Positions 37,594 to 44,769 of a stretch of 44,769 bases of DNA are shown in pieces. How positions within the stretch are numbered: the stretch's first letter is position 1; each line of letters starts with the position of its first letter. The notes beneath the pieces were generated by a model. The model was not told the DNA's origin. It made no database searches and worked only from the letters and a program-made list of their open reading frames with translations. The stretch is from Pseudomonadota bacterium (lineage in GTDB: Bacteria; Myxococcota_A; Polyangia; Haliangiales; Haliangiaceae). Location: NCBI GenBank assembly GCA_022360315.1, contig JAKSDA010000286.1, positions 1 through 44,769 on the forward strand, given 5' to 3'. Both the position numbers and the translations under genes were made by a program.

Positions 37594-38013
37594 TCACAGC
37601 TTGGCAACTGCGTGGCCGGCCTGTTTCCAGCCCATGATACCGCCGTGCATGACCCTGGTCTTGTAGCCTTTTTTGCCGGCTTTTTTGGCCGCGGCCGGCG
37701 CTGCACCACATGACTCGTTGTAACAATAGAACACCAGCGTATCGGATTTTTCGGCCTTCAGCTCGCTGCTCTTGAATTTGTTGAAACTGGTCAGCAACCG
37801 CGCCCCGGGCACATATCCCTCGGTCGAACGCGTCTTGTTGCTGTTCGCATCCACCATGATGACCTTGCCTTGCTTCAAAAGAGCGGCTGCCTCATCGACC
37901 GAAATGCCAGTATCGGCGGACTTGGCCTGTGCCTTGTCCTTGTCGGGGCACGCAAATGCGTAGCTGGTCATTGCAAGGCTGACGGAAAGAATAGCGGCAG
38001 TAAGTAATTTCAT
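37594..38013 (-). CDS. Periplasmic rhodanese-like protein
   Basis: A 139-aa protein: signal peptide (M-K-L-L-T-A-A-I-L... to Y-A-F-A-C), then a single rhodanese fold with L-V-F-Y-C97-Y-N-E-S-C102-G-A-A-P and the terminal H-G-G-I-M-G-W-K-Q-A-G. Cys97 is the candidate sulfur carrier; the usual loop Arg is Cys102, so substrate may differ from thiosulfate. GGAG upstream of ATG 38013 supports this start over a frame start at 38061. It may move sulfur or act in periplasmic thiol chemistry. Confidence 0.82.
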   Translation of the reverse strand: MKLLTAAILSVSLAMTSYAFACPDKDKAQAKSADTGISVDEAAALLKQGKVIMVDANSNKTRSTEGYVPGARLLTSFNKFKSSELKAEKSDTLVFYCYNESCGAAPAAAKKAGKKGYKTRVMHGGIMGWKQAGHAVAKL

Positions 38014-38422
38014 CGAGAGCTCCGTGCTTGGGTTAGAAGATGCGTTGGAAGGTACGACCACGACAACACCGCGTGGTTTCCCGAGCCAACCGAAACCAGG
38101 TCACAATCCTTCCCGATTTTTCTGACGATGCAGCGAACGGGCCCGAGATGCCATTCACTGCAGGCGACCGGCTGAGATGCACCGTTCGCTGCAGACGACA
38201 GGCGGCCCACTTGCCATCAGCCACAGGTACATTGATCCAATGGTCCGTGAGATATCGGGGCATTGGCACGGGTGGACCGATGGATGCCTCGTGGTTGCAC
38301 TCGTGAGATGTGGACGAGGTGCGTGCAAATGAGCTATCAAGCGGTGCAATTTTCGGTGCATGGAGTCTTCCCGCTAGCTGGCCAGGAGGGCTCGAATTCC
38401 GCTGCCAACGAGCACCCGACAA
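38014..38422. other. Gene-free region with a 12-bp inverted repeat
   Basis: No credible gene lies between the divergent rhodanese and ABC-transporter genes. A perfect 12-bp inverted repeat TGCAGCGAACGG (38129-38140) / CCGTTCGCTGCA (38182-38193) is separated by 41 bp. It could form a cruciform or bind a dimeric regulator of either side. Confidence 0.4.
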
Positions 38423-39355
38423 ATGCCCGCGATCGAGGCCAAAAACTTGCGCAAGACGTATGGCGCGCTGGAAGCGGTGCGGGGCATCGACTTCTCTGTG
38501 CATCGCGGCGAGTGCTTTGGTTTTCTCGGTCCCAACGGGGCGGGCAAAACCACCACCATGCGCATGATCTATCGCGCCACGCCGATCGGCGAGGGCAGCC
38601 TGACCATCCTGGGCCTGGACGTCGGAGTTGGCACAAACGACCGCGCTATCAAGCGACGGCTCGGCGTGGTGCCGCAGGAGTACAATCTCGACGAACGGCT
38701 GAGCGTGCGCGAAAATCTGACCGTGTTCGGGCGATTTTATGGCCTCCGCGGCGGCCCGGCACAGACGCGTATCGACCGGTTGCTGCGCTTCGCCGCCCTG
38801 ACCGATCGGTCCGATACACCGGTGCAACACCTGTCGGGCGGTCTCAAGCGACGGGTTCAGATCGCTCGCGGGCTGCTCGGTGATCCCGACATCCTGGTGC
38901 TCGACGAGCCGACCACTGGCCTGGATCCCGCGGTACGCAACGCCCTCTGGCAACAGCTGGTCGAATTGAAGCGGCGTGACACCACTCTGGTCCTGACCAC
39001 GCACTACATGGATGAGGCCGAAAAACTGTGCGATCGATTGGTGATCATGGATCGCGGTGGCATCGTCGCACACGGCAGTCCGGCCGAGCTGATCGCGCAA
39101 CACGTCACCTCGCACGTGGTCGAACTGCACATCGAGAGCGAGGCTGAGCTGGAATCGGTCCGCCAGCGCCATGCCTCTGCGGTATCGCGTACAGCCCGGT
39201 TGGCCGAACGACTGCTGCTCTACACCGACCGGGGCGAAGACATCATACAGCGCGTCGTCCACGAGTCACCTCACGTGGTGGCCACGTTGCGACGCTCGAA
39301 TCTCGAGGATGTATTTCTCGAGATCACCGGGCACGGACTGGAGGAAGCGGCATGA
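38423..39355 (+). CDS. ABC transporter ATP-binding protein, NodI/CcmA-type
   Basis: A 310-aa ATPase: Walker A G-P-N-G-A-G-K-T-T (36-44), Q-loop V-P-Q-E-Y, signature L-S-G-G (137-140), Walker B I-L-V-L-D-E-P (157-163), and H-switch T-T-H-Y-M-D-E-A-E. Length and the C-terminal L-E-D-V-F-L-E-I-T-G-H-G end match the NodI/drug-export family (DrrA-like). Start codon ATG 38423. It overlaps the permease by ATGA at 39352. A heterodimer-type exporter of unknown cargo, perhaps a lipid-linked sugar or small metabolite. Confidence 0.88.
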   Translation: MPAIEAKNLRKTYGALEAVRGIDFSVHRGECFGFLGPNGAGKTTTMRMIYRATPIGEGSLTILGLDVGVGTNDRAIKRRLGVVPQEYNLDERLSVRENLTVFGRFYGLRGGPAQTRIDRLLRFAALTDRSDTPVQHLSGGLKRRVQIARGLLGDPDILVLDEPTTGLDPAVRNALWQQLVELKRRDTTLVLTTHYMDEAEKLCDRLVIMDRGGIVAHGSPAELIAQHVTSHVVELHIESEAELESVRQRHASAVSRTARLAERLLLYTDRGEDIIQRVVHESPHVVATLRRSNLEDVFLEITGHGLEEAA

Positions 39356-40143
39356 AGCTGCCGGGCGACGTCGATCTGCGCATGGCCTGGGCGATCTTCA
39401 TGCGCAATGCCACCGAGTACGGCAATACCTGGCGAATCAACCTTCTGCCCAACTTCTTCGAGCCCATTTTATATCTGGTCGGCATGGGACTGGGCCTGGG
39501 TTACTACCTGGCAGATGGCATGGAAGGACAGGACTACCTGGCCTATATCGCGCCCGGCCTGTGTGCTGCATCGGCGATGAACGGAGCGTCATTCGAGACG
39601 ACCTACAACATGTTCGTCAAGATGACGTTTGCGCGGCTTTACGACGCATATCTTTCGACCCCGGCGCAGGTCCAGGATATCGCGTTCGGCGAACTCCTGT
39701 GGGCCGTGGCCCGCGCACTCATCTACGGCGTCGCGTTTCTCATCGTGATCGCAGCCATGACCGCGGCCGGCTATTCGCTTCTGTCCAGCCCATGGGCCCT
39801 GACCATGCCGCTCGCACTGGCATTGATCGGCGCGACATTTGCCCTGATCGGCGAGTTCTTCACATCCCTCATCCGACAGATCGATCTCTACTCGTACTAC
39901 TACACGCTGTGGCTGACCCCGCTGTTCTTGTTCTCGGGCATCTTTTTTCCGGTGAGCAGATTTCCCTACGGCGAGACCATTGCCTGGTTCACGCCGCTCT
40001 ACCACGCGGTGCGGCTGTGCCGCGGTCTGTGCCACGGACCGCTCGACAGCAGCCACCTGGTCAGCGCGGTGTGGCTGTCTGCGGTATGCGCCGTGCTCCT
40101 CTATATCGTGCCAATCCGGCTGCGCAGTCGGTTTTGGCAGTGA
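39352..40143 (+). CDS. ABC-2 permease, NodJ-type
   Basis: A 263-aa permease with about six hydrophobic helices; the second conserved stretch (F-L-F-S-G-I-F-F-P-V-S-R-F-P) is typical of NodJ/ABC-2 proteins. It pairs with the ATPase gene, overlapping it by four bases (ATGA), and both would form a full exporter. No accessory membrane-fusion or glycosylation gene is adjacent, so cargo cannot be assigned. Confidence 0.87.
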   Translation: MKLPGDVDLRMAWAIFMRNATEYGNTWRINLLPNFFEPILYLVGMGLGLGYYLADGMEGQDYLAYIAPGLCAASAMNGASFETTYNMFVKMTFARLYDAYLSTPAQVQDIAFGELLWAVARALIYGVAFLIVIAAMTAAGYSLLSSPWALTMPLALALIGATFALIGEFFTSLIRQIDLYSYYYTLWLTPLFLFSGIFFPVSRFPYGETIAWFTPLYHAVRLCRGLCHGPLDSSHLVSAVWLSAVCAVLLYIVPIRLRSRFWQ

Positions 40144-40166
40144 TCCGGCCAAAATGGTTGGGCCGC

Positions 40167-40194
40167 GCTGTCTGCGCACGCTTGTGCAGACAGC
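40167..40194. terminator. Strong hairpin between convergent genes
   Basis: GCTGTCTGCGCA and TGTGCAGACAGC pair over 12 bp with one mismatch around a four-base loop, 24 bases after the NodJ-type stop. No T-run follows, so it may be a bidirectional or rho-independent-like barrier rather than a classical terminator. Convergent placement supports termination for both genes. Confidence 0.55.
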
Positions 40195-40337
40195 CGGCCG
40201 CATCCAATACTCGGAGGCGCGGCGTACCTGGGCGCTCCCTCCTATTTCCTGTGTGCCAGAGTTGTCGATCGGCCACTCCTGCCGGACCTGAACCGACAAA
40301 GTGATCGAACCTGCTGCGCCTGGCCGCGGCCGCGATG

Positions 40338-41198
40338 TCATCGATTCGGCGCCGACAGGTGGCGCCGGATGGCGGCGACAAAGCGTTCGAGTGCTTGCGG
40401 CCGCTGGGCGAAGAAAAGCGACGGCTCGACGAGCTCGAGTTCCATGACGACAGGCTGTCCATCGAGCCCGGGCGCCAGGTCGACCCGCCCGTAGAGCAGC
40501 GGTCCCGCAACCGCTGCCACAGCGCGCTGGGCCAGCGCTCTCTCGGCCGGAGAGATCGCGACGACAGTGGAAGAAACCGATTCGGCCTGTCCCTCGAAGC
40601 GAGGAGACTTGCGCACCGCATGGGTGATCGCGCCGTCGATCCACACCAAGGCGCGTTCGCCGTAGCTTTCCACCGAGGGTAGATGAGGCTGGACCAGGAC
40701 GTCGCGCTGGCCGACCAGAGCGCGCAGATAGACCTCGCCCTCCTCGTGCACAGTGACGTCGAATCGGCGGGTTCCCAGCGACGCTGCCGATACCGCCGGC
40801 TTGATCACGACGCCGCGCCAGCCGCGTTCAGCGACAATTTCGGCCAGCGCGGTGTTCGAGCCGCGCGGCAGAAGCACGGTGGGCACCACCGGAATCCCCT
40901 TTTGCTCGAGAGTCAAAAGATACGACTTATGCGAGTTCCATCGCACCACATCGACCCGATTCCACAAGTCGGTGACCTGCGCCGTGGATTCGGCCCAGGC
41001 GAGAAACTCATCGCGGTGCAGGGGATAGTTCCACGACGAGCGAAACACAGTCATCCGGGCAAGAGACCAGTCCACGCCGGGATCGTCCCAGGCCAACACA
41101 CGCGAGGACAGCCCGGCCGAGGATAAACCGGCTTGCAGCGGGGCGGCATCGATATCGAACTCCGGCAACTCTGCACAGGATACCAGGGCGACATCCAC
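40338..41198 (-). CDS. ATP-grasp enzyme of unknown specificity
   Basis: A 286-aa ATP-grasp protein. The V-F-R-S-S-W-N-Y motif, the Lys in S-H-K-S-Y, V-V-I-K-P-A-V-S-A-A-S-L-G-T (phosphate-binding loop), V-Q-P-H-L-P-S-V and V-M-E-L-E-L-V-E-P-S are recognisable. These are features of small stand-alone ATP-grasp ligases such as the cycloserine DcsG or glutathione-synthetase relatives, which join an acid to an amine. Substrate unknown. GTG start at 41198. It converges with the NodIJ-type exporter, so a shared pathway is conceivable but only by proximity. Confidence 0.78.
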   Translation of the reverse strand: MDVALVSCAELPEFDIDAAPLQAGLSSAGLSSRVLAWDDPGVDWSLARMTVFRSSWNYPLHRDEFLAWAESTAQVTDLWNRVDVVRWNSHKSYLLTLEQKGIPVVPTVLLPRGSNTALAEIVAERGWRGVVIKPAVSAASLGTRRFDVTVHEEGEVYLRALVGQRDVLVQPHLPSVESYGERALVWIDGAITHAVRKSPRFEGQAESVSSTVVAISPAERALAQRAVAAVAGPLLYGRVDLAPGLDGQPVVMELELVEPSLFFAQRPQALERFVAAIRRHLSAPNR

Positions 41199-41401
41199 GC
41201 CACCGATTCTAGCCCGAATTGTGCATCGTCCGGCGCCTGTGTCTGTAGGCTATTAGAATCTAAAGAGAATTCGGCATTACACTGCGGGCAGACGGCCACA
41301 TCTTCCCGCAATGTTCCCGTTTCAAGAACCCGCGCAGAAACAACCTCGATTTCCACGGGTTGCGTCCTCTCGCCCCGAGCCTGTATCCCTTCTGTCGCCA
41401 T
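41199..41401 (-). pseudogene. Possible fragment encoding a Cys-pair peptide
   Basis: An ATG at 41401, one base after the integrase stop, opens a frame reading M-A-T-E-G-I-Q-A-R... then D-V-A-V-C-P-Q-C-N-A-E-F-S-L. It runs into the ATP-grasp gene, where the frame is plainly shadow. A truncated or integration-cut small gene is possible; a chance frame is also possible. Confidence 0.25.
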
Positions 41402-41402
41402 T

Positions 41403-42653
41403 TCACACGCTCTTGAGCTGCGCACCGATGAGTACGGGCATTCGCTCGATCACTGCGCGAAGGTCCCGGTCGTCGTGGACGTAGCCCATGGATGTCTTGA
41501 ACGAAGCGTGCCGCATGAGTCGCTGCACGAGCTTCGGATCGCGTGTGCGCTCATAGGTCCAGGTCCCGAATGAATGACGAAACGTGTGCGGATGCACGTT
41601 CTTGTCGATGCTCGCCTGTTTCGCGGCCTCTTTGATGCGGTCTGAGTCGTAGCGATGCTTGCCGCGGCGCAGTTCGCCTTTGCGGTCCGGAAACACGTAC
41701 TTCGCTTCCAACCCCTGCTCGACGCGCCAGCGCCGCAACAACTCTACTGTGTGCGTCGTGAGCGGGATCGTCGCCTTGCTGGCCTCGTTTTTGGGTTCAC
41801 CTGTCCAGCTACGACGTACCGTCAAGGTCGGCTGCTCACCTGCCAGGACGAGATCATGGCGCCAATCGAGGCCGTGGACTTCTCCCCAGCGCAGGCCCGT
41901 GTGCAGAGCGAGCGCGGTCTTGTAGTGCAGTTCGCCGGACAGCTGCGCGAGCAGGCGTTTTGCCTCGTCCTCGGTGAGCGCCACCTTGCGCCCCGGGCCG
42001 GCGGTCGGGACACGGTCTAGCTGCTCGAGCGGATTCGGCCCAAGGTGCCAGCGGCGCTTGACAGCCATCCGATAGATGGTGCGCAAATTGCCAAAGACAT
42101 TGGCAACTGTATCCCTGGCAAGCGGTCGATTGATGCGCTTGCTCCTGGTCGTGCGCAAATAGGTGATGAAGCTCTCGACGAGTTCGAGATCGATGTCGCT
42201 CATCAGGAGATGACCAAAGAAGGGCAGTATCCAGTTCCTGACGTTACTCTCAAACGCCTTGATCGTCGGTGGGCGCAGGTCGCTATTTGCCCGCCTCGCC
42301 TGGAAACACAGGTCGGCCACCTCGCGAAATCGGCGCTCCTGAGTCGGAAGGGGTACCAACAGCCCCAATCGCACCTTGATGCTCCGATCGTGAAGAATGG
42401 CGTCCCGCAGTTTCTTGGCCTGCTTGCGGTTGCTTGTCTTCAGCGAATAGCAGCGCTTTTTGCCCCCCACGCTGTACCTGATGTACCAGATATCGCCGCG
42501 TTTATAGAGATTCGGTGGATGGCACCCATTCTGCGCGCTGTCGGTCGAACACGAGCGGAATAAAGACAACGCGAGTCGGGTTATCTGAGGCCCCTGTCTG
42601 CGATGTCGAACGTAGCCGAAAATCCGGCTCATCGAGTTCTCTCGTCTATTCAT
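41403..42653 (-). CDS. Tyrosine-type site-specific integrase
   Basis: A 416-aa recombinase. The N-terminal AP2-like or arm-binding segment includes G-D-I-W-Y-I-R-Y-S-V-G-G-K-K-R. A SAM-like core-binding domain (about 110-200) follows. The catalytic domain has Arg in H-T-G-L-R-W-G-E-V (about residue 250), H-x-x-R in H-T-F-R-H-S-F, the late His in M-R-H-A-S, and Tyr in S-M-G-Y. All R-H-R-H-Y residues are therefore present. ATG 42653 or 42632 may start it. No tRNA or clear att repeat is seen nearby, so whether it marks an island border is open; the decayed locus to its right could be island cargo. Confidence 0.88.
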   Translation of the reverse strand: MNRRENSMSRIFGYVRHRRQGPQITRLALSLFRSCSTDSAQNGCHPPNLYKRGDIWYIRYSVGGKKRCYSLKTSNRKQAKKLRDAILHDRSIKVRLGLLVPLPTQERRFREVADLCFQARRANSDLRPPTIKAFESNVRNWILPFFGHLLMSDIDLELVESFITYLRTTRSKRINRPLARDTVANVFGNLRTIYRMAVKRRWHLGPNPLEQLDRVPTAGPGRKVALTEDEAKRLLAQLSGELHYKTALALHTGLRWGEVHGLDWRHDLVLAGEQPTLTVRRSWTGEPKNEASKATIPLTTHTVELLRRWRVEQGLEAKYVFPDRKGELRRGKHRYDSDRIKEAAKQASIDKNVHPHTFRHSFGTWTYERTRDPKLVQRLMRHASFKTSMGYVHDDRDLRAVIERMPVLIGAQLKSV

Positions 42654-43318
42654 GATTTGCCCATACGTTCGGGTCGAATAGCGCTTCCTGAATCCGACAC
42701 AAGTCGCCGATATATTTGCGACAGCGTTGTCACCCTCTCGCTCCCCGCCTCACGCACTCGGGACCAGGCGACCCTGCTGCCGGGTCCGCGTCGACCACAC
42801 CAGCGCGATGGGCCGACGAGCATGGCGTCCGGGCACACCTGCGATGTGCACTCTCTCGAACGGAGAGAGTCAGCACCACGTCGACAGGTTCCCGGCGACA
42901 ACGGCCATGTACTCCCGAGCGGACAGGCGCGTTGGTCGCCCGACTGTGCGGGGCCGGAACCGTCGATTTACTGCCGCAGCTGGTTCTCGTCAACGGGGTG
43001 CGGCAATCCCCCTGAGATGAGGTCGCGTGGCGGGCCTGCAACGGTACTATCAACTATTATCTTGCCCGATCTGGCTGAAGTTAATTGATCCTTGCCAACC
43101 TTGCGGTGTCGAAGAATCCCATGGTTGAGATTGGGGTGCCGAGCCACCAAGTGTCCACCGCCTGCTCAAGCACCGCTGCCGTGGTGGCACGACAGCGCAA
43201 CATGCGGCGCGGGCGCCCGGCGATCAATCGCTCTCTCGCTTCTGGAGTCGCTGTATTCGTTGGGGATTAGCATGCGGGGCGCATCGATTTGTCCGCTGAG
43301 CTGGTTGGAATGCTGAGC
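42654..43318. other. Gene-free stretch right of the integrase
   Basis: No frame shows protein character; candidate frames are Ser/Arg/Pro-rich shadows. A perfect 8-bp palindrome ACTCTCTC-5-GAGAGAGT lies at 42850-42870, about 200 bp upstream of the integrase start, a possible operator or terminator hairpin. The integrase promoter must lie here. Confidence 0.4.
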
Positions 43319-43799
43319 CTACCTTCCAGGTTTTACGGGCTCTGTAATGCTCACGGTGCGCGGGTAGGGCTCGAAGGCGACTTTGCAGATGCGCAGGGCG
43401 TCGATATCGCGCAGGGCTTCGTATACGGAGATGATCCGCAGATTTGGATCGCGAGGGGGGCCCCAGCAATCTTCCGTTAAGGTGTTGGCGAGCCAGGGCT
43501 CCGATAGCATCGGTGTTGAGCATCTCGGGCAGGTCGTCGATCACGATGGTGCGGGGCTTGCCGATGGCCTCGAGCTCAAACGCCAGCGCCTGCGCGGCAT
43601 GCCAGCGAAGCTCGCCGTAGAGATACGGCAGCGACAACACTGTGACCGTCCGGTCTTCGAGGCAACGCTCGAGGTGCGGGATCATGCGTGGGTCACCCGT
43701 TGGAGCCTGAGCAATGATTTGCAGCATGCTCGCGCGCCTCTCAGGGCATGGATTGTTCATGCCTTCGATGATTTCTTGATATTCTTGTTCTGTCAGCAT
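43319..43799 (-). pseudogene. Frameshifted HEAT-like protein, possible immunity partner
   Basis: ATG 43799 begins a helical, HEAT-like sequence (I-I-E-G-M-N-N, D-P-R-M-I-P-H-L-E-R-C-L-E-D, W-H-A-A-Q-A-L-A-F-E-L). After about codon 115 the frame turns Arg/Ser-rich, while the -2 frame continues sensibly (R-I-I-S-V-Y-E-A-L-R-D-I-D-A-L-R) to a stop at 43319. Deleting one base in the run GGGGGGCCCC (43455-43464) joins the two. It begins 18 bp after the ancestral stop of the toxin-like gene and in the same direction, as immunity genes do. Sequencing error is an alternative to decay. Confidence 0.5.
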
Positions 43800-43817
43800 C
43801 GCCTTGGGTTGCCTGGG

Positions 43818-44769
43818 TCAGGGGCGTGCGCGCCGCACGGCGTCCACGATCACATAAAGGGGGCTCTCGCGGGGCAAGCCCAACGACTACGTAAAGGGGG
43901 CTCTCGCGGGGCAGCCCCAGTCGCTCCCTGGCGCCCCGACCGAGTTCGACCGTTTCGCGGCCCCGGGCCTGCCAGGCATGGAACATGGGATGCTTCCTGA
44001 GTAGGATGCCGTCCACGAGCATATTGCGCCGTGCCTCGTCACGGGTGGAATCCACGGCCGCGGCCAAGGTGCGACTGATGCGCACCCGGTTGCCGGTGAG
44101 CCGGGCGACCTCGCGGGCCACGAAGTCGTACTCCGCCTGCAGGGCCAGATTATGTGCTTGCAGGTAGGCCCTGCCAAAGTCGGCTTCCCACCTGGCTGTT
44201 TGTTTCTTGGTCATGCGCTCAAAGCCCCTGCCCATGAAGTCAAAGCCGGTCTCGCGCTGCACCCGCTGCAGCTCGCTCACTTCCGTCATCTCGTGGACAA
44301 AGTACTGGATATCCCGGACCTGGGCCTGGCCGCGGGCCAATCGGTTCCACGCCGCATAGTTATCGTAATAGAAGCCCAGGCCGGCGCTGTCGAAGTTATA
44401 GCGCTTGACCGCCTCGACCATGGCCCGATCCGCTGGCACCCCGTGGGCGCGCAGGGTGTCCAGCACCGCGGTGATATCGCCGCGGGCGAGCAAGCGCTGG
44501 CGCACCGCCTCGAGATCCGAGAGCTGGAATCCCGCAGCCTCCCAGGCCATTGGGCGACCAGGGCCCTTGCGGCCGCCGGTGCGTGCGGGCTCGGCGGCCT
44601 CGCGGATGCGGCGATCTCGCCCATACGGCGCTGGCTCTGGGCCAGGACCCGGGACAGCTCGGGGCTCTCGAGGACTGTCTGCAGCCGGGCCAGATGGCGC
44701 GCGCTGCGCACGACGCCTCCGACCTCGAGGAAGCTGAGGCCGAGGCCCACCCGGGCCCAGAAGCGGGCC
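43818..44769 (-). pseudogene. Broken toxin-domain-like gene, cut by the window edge
   Basis: Reading leftward from the window edge, one frame gives a helical segment (G-L-G-L-S-F-L-E-V-G-G-V-V-R-S-A-R-H-L) to about 44600. Another then gives M-A-W-E-A-A-G-F-Q and a long region with Y-F-V-H-E-M-T-E-V-S-E-L-Q-R and F-G-R-A-Y-L-Q-A-H-N-L-A-L-Q-A-E-Y. Near the end, L-P-R-E-S-P-L-Y-V appears twice because of a 37-bp tandem duplication (43855-43876 and 43892-43913). Removing one copy restores a frame ending at TGA 43818-43820. The combination suggests a C-terminal effector domain of a larger secreted protein. Family not recognised; the toxin idea is inference from context. Confidence 0.45.
43855..43913. 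repeat. 37-bp tandem duplication causing a frameshift
   Basis: TAAAGGGGGCTCTCGCGGGG followed by CA occurs at 43855-43876 and 43892-43913. Its period of 37 is not a multiple of three. In the minus-strand gene it duplicates the codons for L-P-R-E-S-P-L-Y-V and shifts the frame, abolishing the natural stop at 43818. Confidence 0.75.

Noticed and set aside
38033..39262. 409-aa minus-strand frame opposite the ABC ATPase
   Set aside because: No recognisable domains, and the plus-strand ATPase has complete motifs.
42603..43088. 161-aa plus-strand frame right of the integrase
   Set aside because: Ser/Pro/Arg-rich, no ribosome site, no motif; taken as shadow.

Overview
The window is high-GC DNA with very many long antisense shadow ORFs. 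It resembles a myxobacterial-type deltaproteobacterial genome (Haliangium/Nannocystis-like rather than a known species). This is inferred from content: three Hanks-type Ser/Thr kinases within 20 kb, a STAND-kinase fusion, an FHA-sigma54 activator, TPR/PEGA membrane proteins, DUF4215 Cys-rich repeat proteins, a DUF4388-J-domain fusion and many lipoproteins. No rRNA, tRNA or CRISPR was seen.

Layout. 1-332: intergenic DNA with a REP-like palindrome. 333-1154: secreted beta-rich protein. 7121 down to 1201 (minus): a tightly coupled operon of STAND-kinase, TPR/PEGA membrane protein, and two secreted DUF4215 proteins with 12 and 4 repeats. 7606-9606: a divergent kinase with a periplasmic domain. 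10197-10958 (minus): a cytochrome c lipoprotein. 11493-16686 (plus): an overlapping four-gene operon of VTC-domain protein, lipoprotein, a lipoprotein with a phosphohistidine plus PEP-synthase-type ATP domain (glucan-water-dikinase order), and an SMP-30/NHL-like lipoprotein. 16788-18125 (minus): FHA-sigma54 activator, divergent from 18192-21770 (plus): kinase, TPR membrane protein, secreted protein.

28836 down to 21792 (minus) is a nucleoside-salvage operon: POT-like transporter, deoB, deoA-type pyrimidine nucleoside phosphorylase, purine nucleoside phosphorylase, cdd and an amidohydrolase deaminase. Three tandem 11-bp repeats lie in its upstream region. 29102-41198 is a mosaic of short units: small lipoprotein, phosphotransferase, UspA, methyltransferase, zinc-ribbon proteins, J-domain protein, a MITE-like palindrome, Uma2-like and PhnA-like proteins, a large lipoprotein, a 58-aa zinc-ribbon protein, periplasmic rhodanese, a NodIJ-type ABC exporter and an ATP-grasp enzyme. 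41403-42653 is a tyrosine integrase. The right end (43319-44769) is a decayed two-gene locus that looks like a toxin-domain/immunity pair. One gene carries a frame-breaking 37-bp tandem duplication, the other a one-base shift at a G6C4 run.

How genes work together (inference): two separate operons repeat the same plan of membrane kinase, TPR membrane protein, secreted Cys-rich or lipoprotein partner. An FHA-sigma54 activator sits back-to-back with one of them, suggesting envelope-sensing kinase circuits read out through phospho-threonine binding and sigma54 transcription. The VTC/dikinase-like lipoprotein operon between the kinase loci is the least conventional gene set here.
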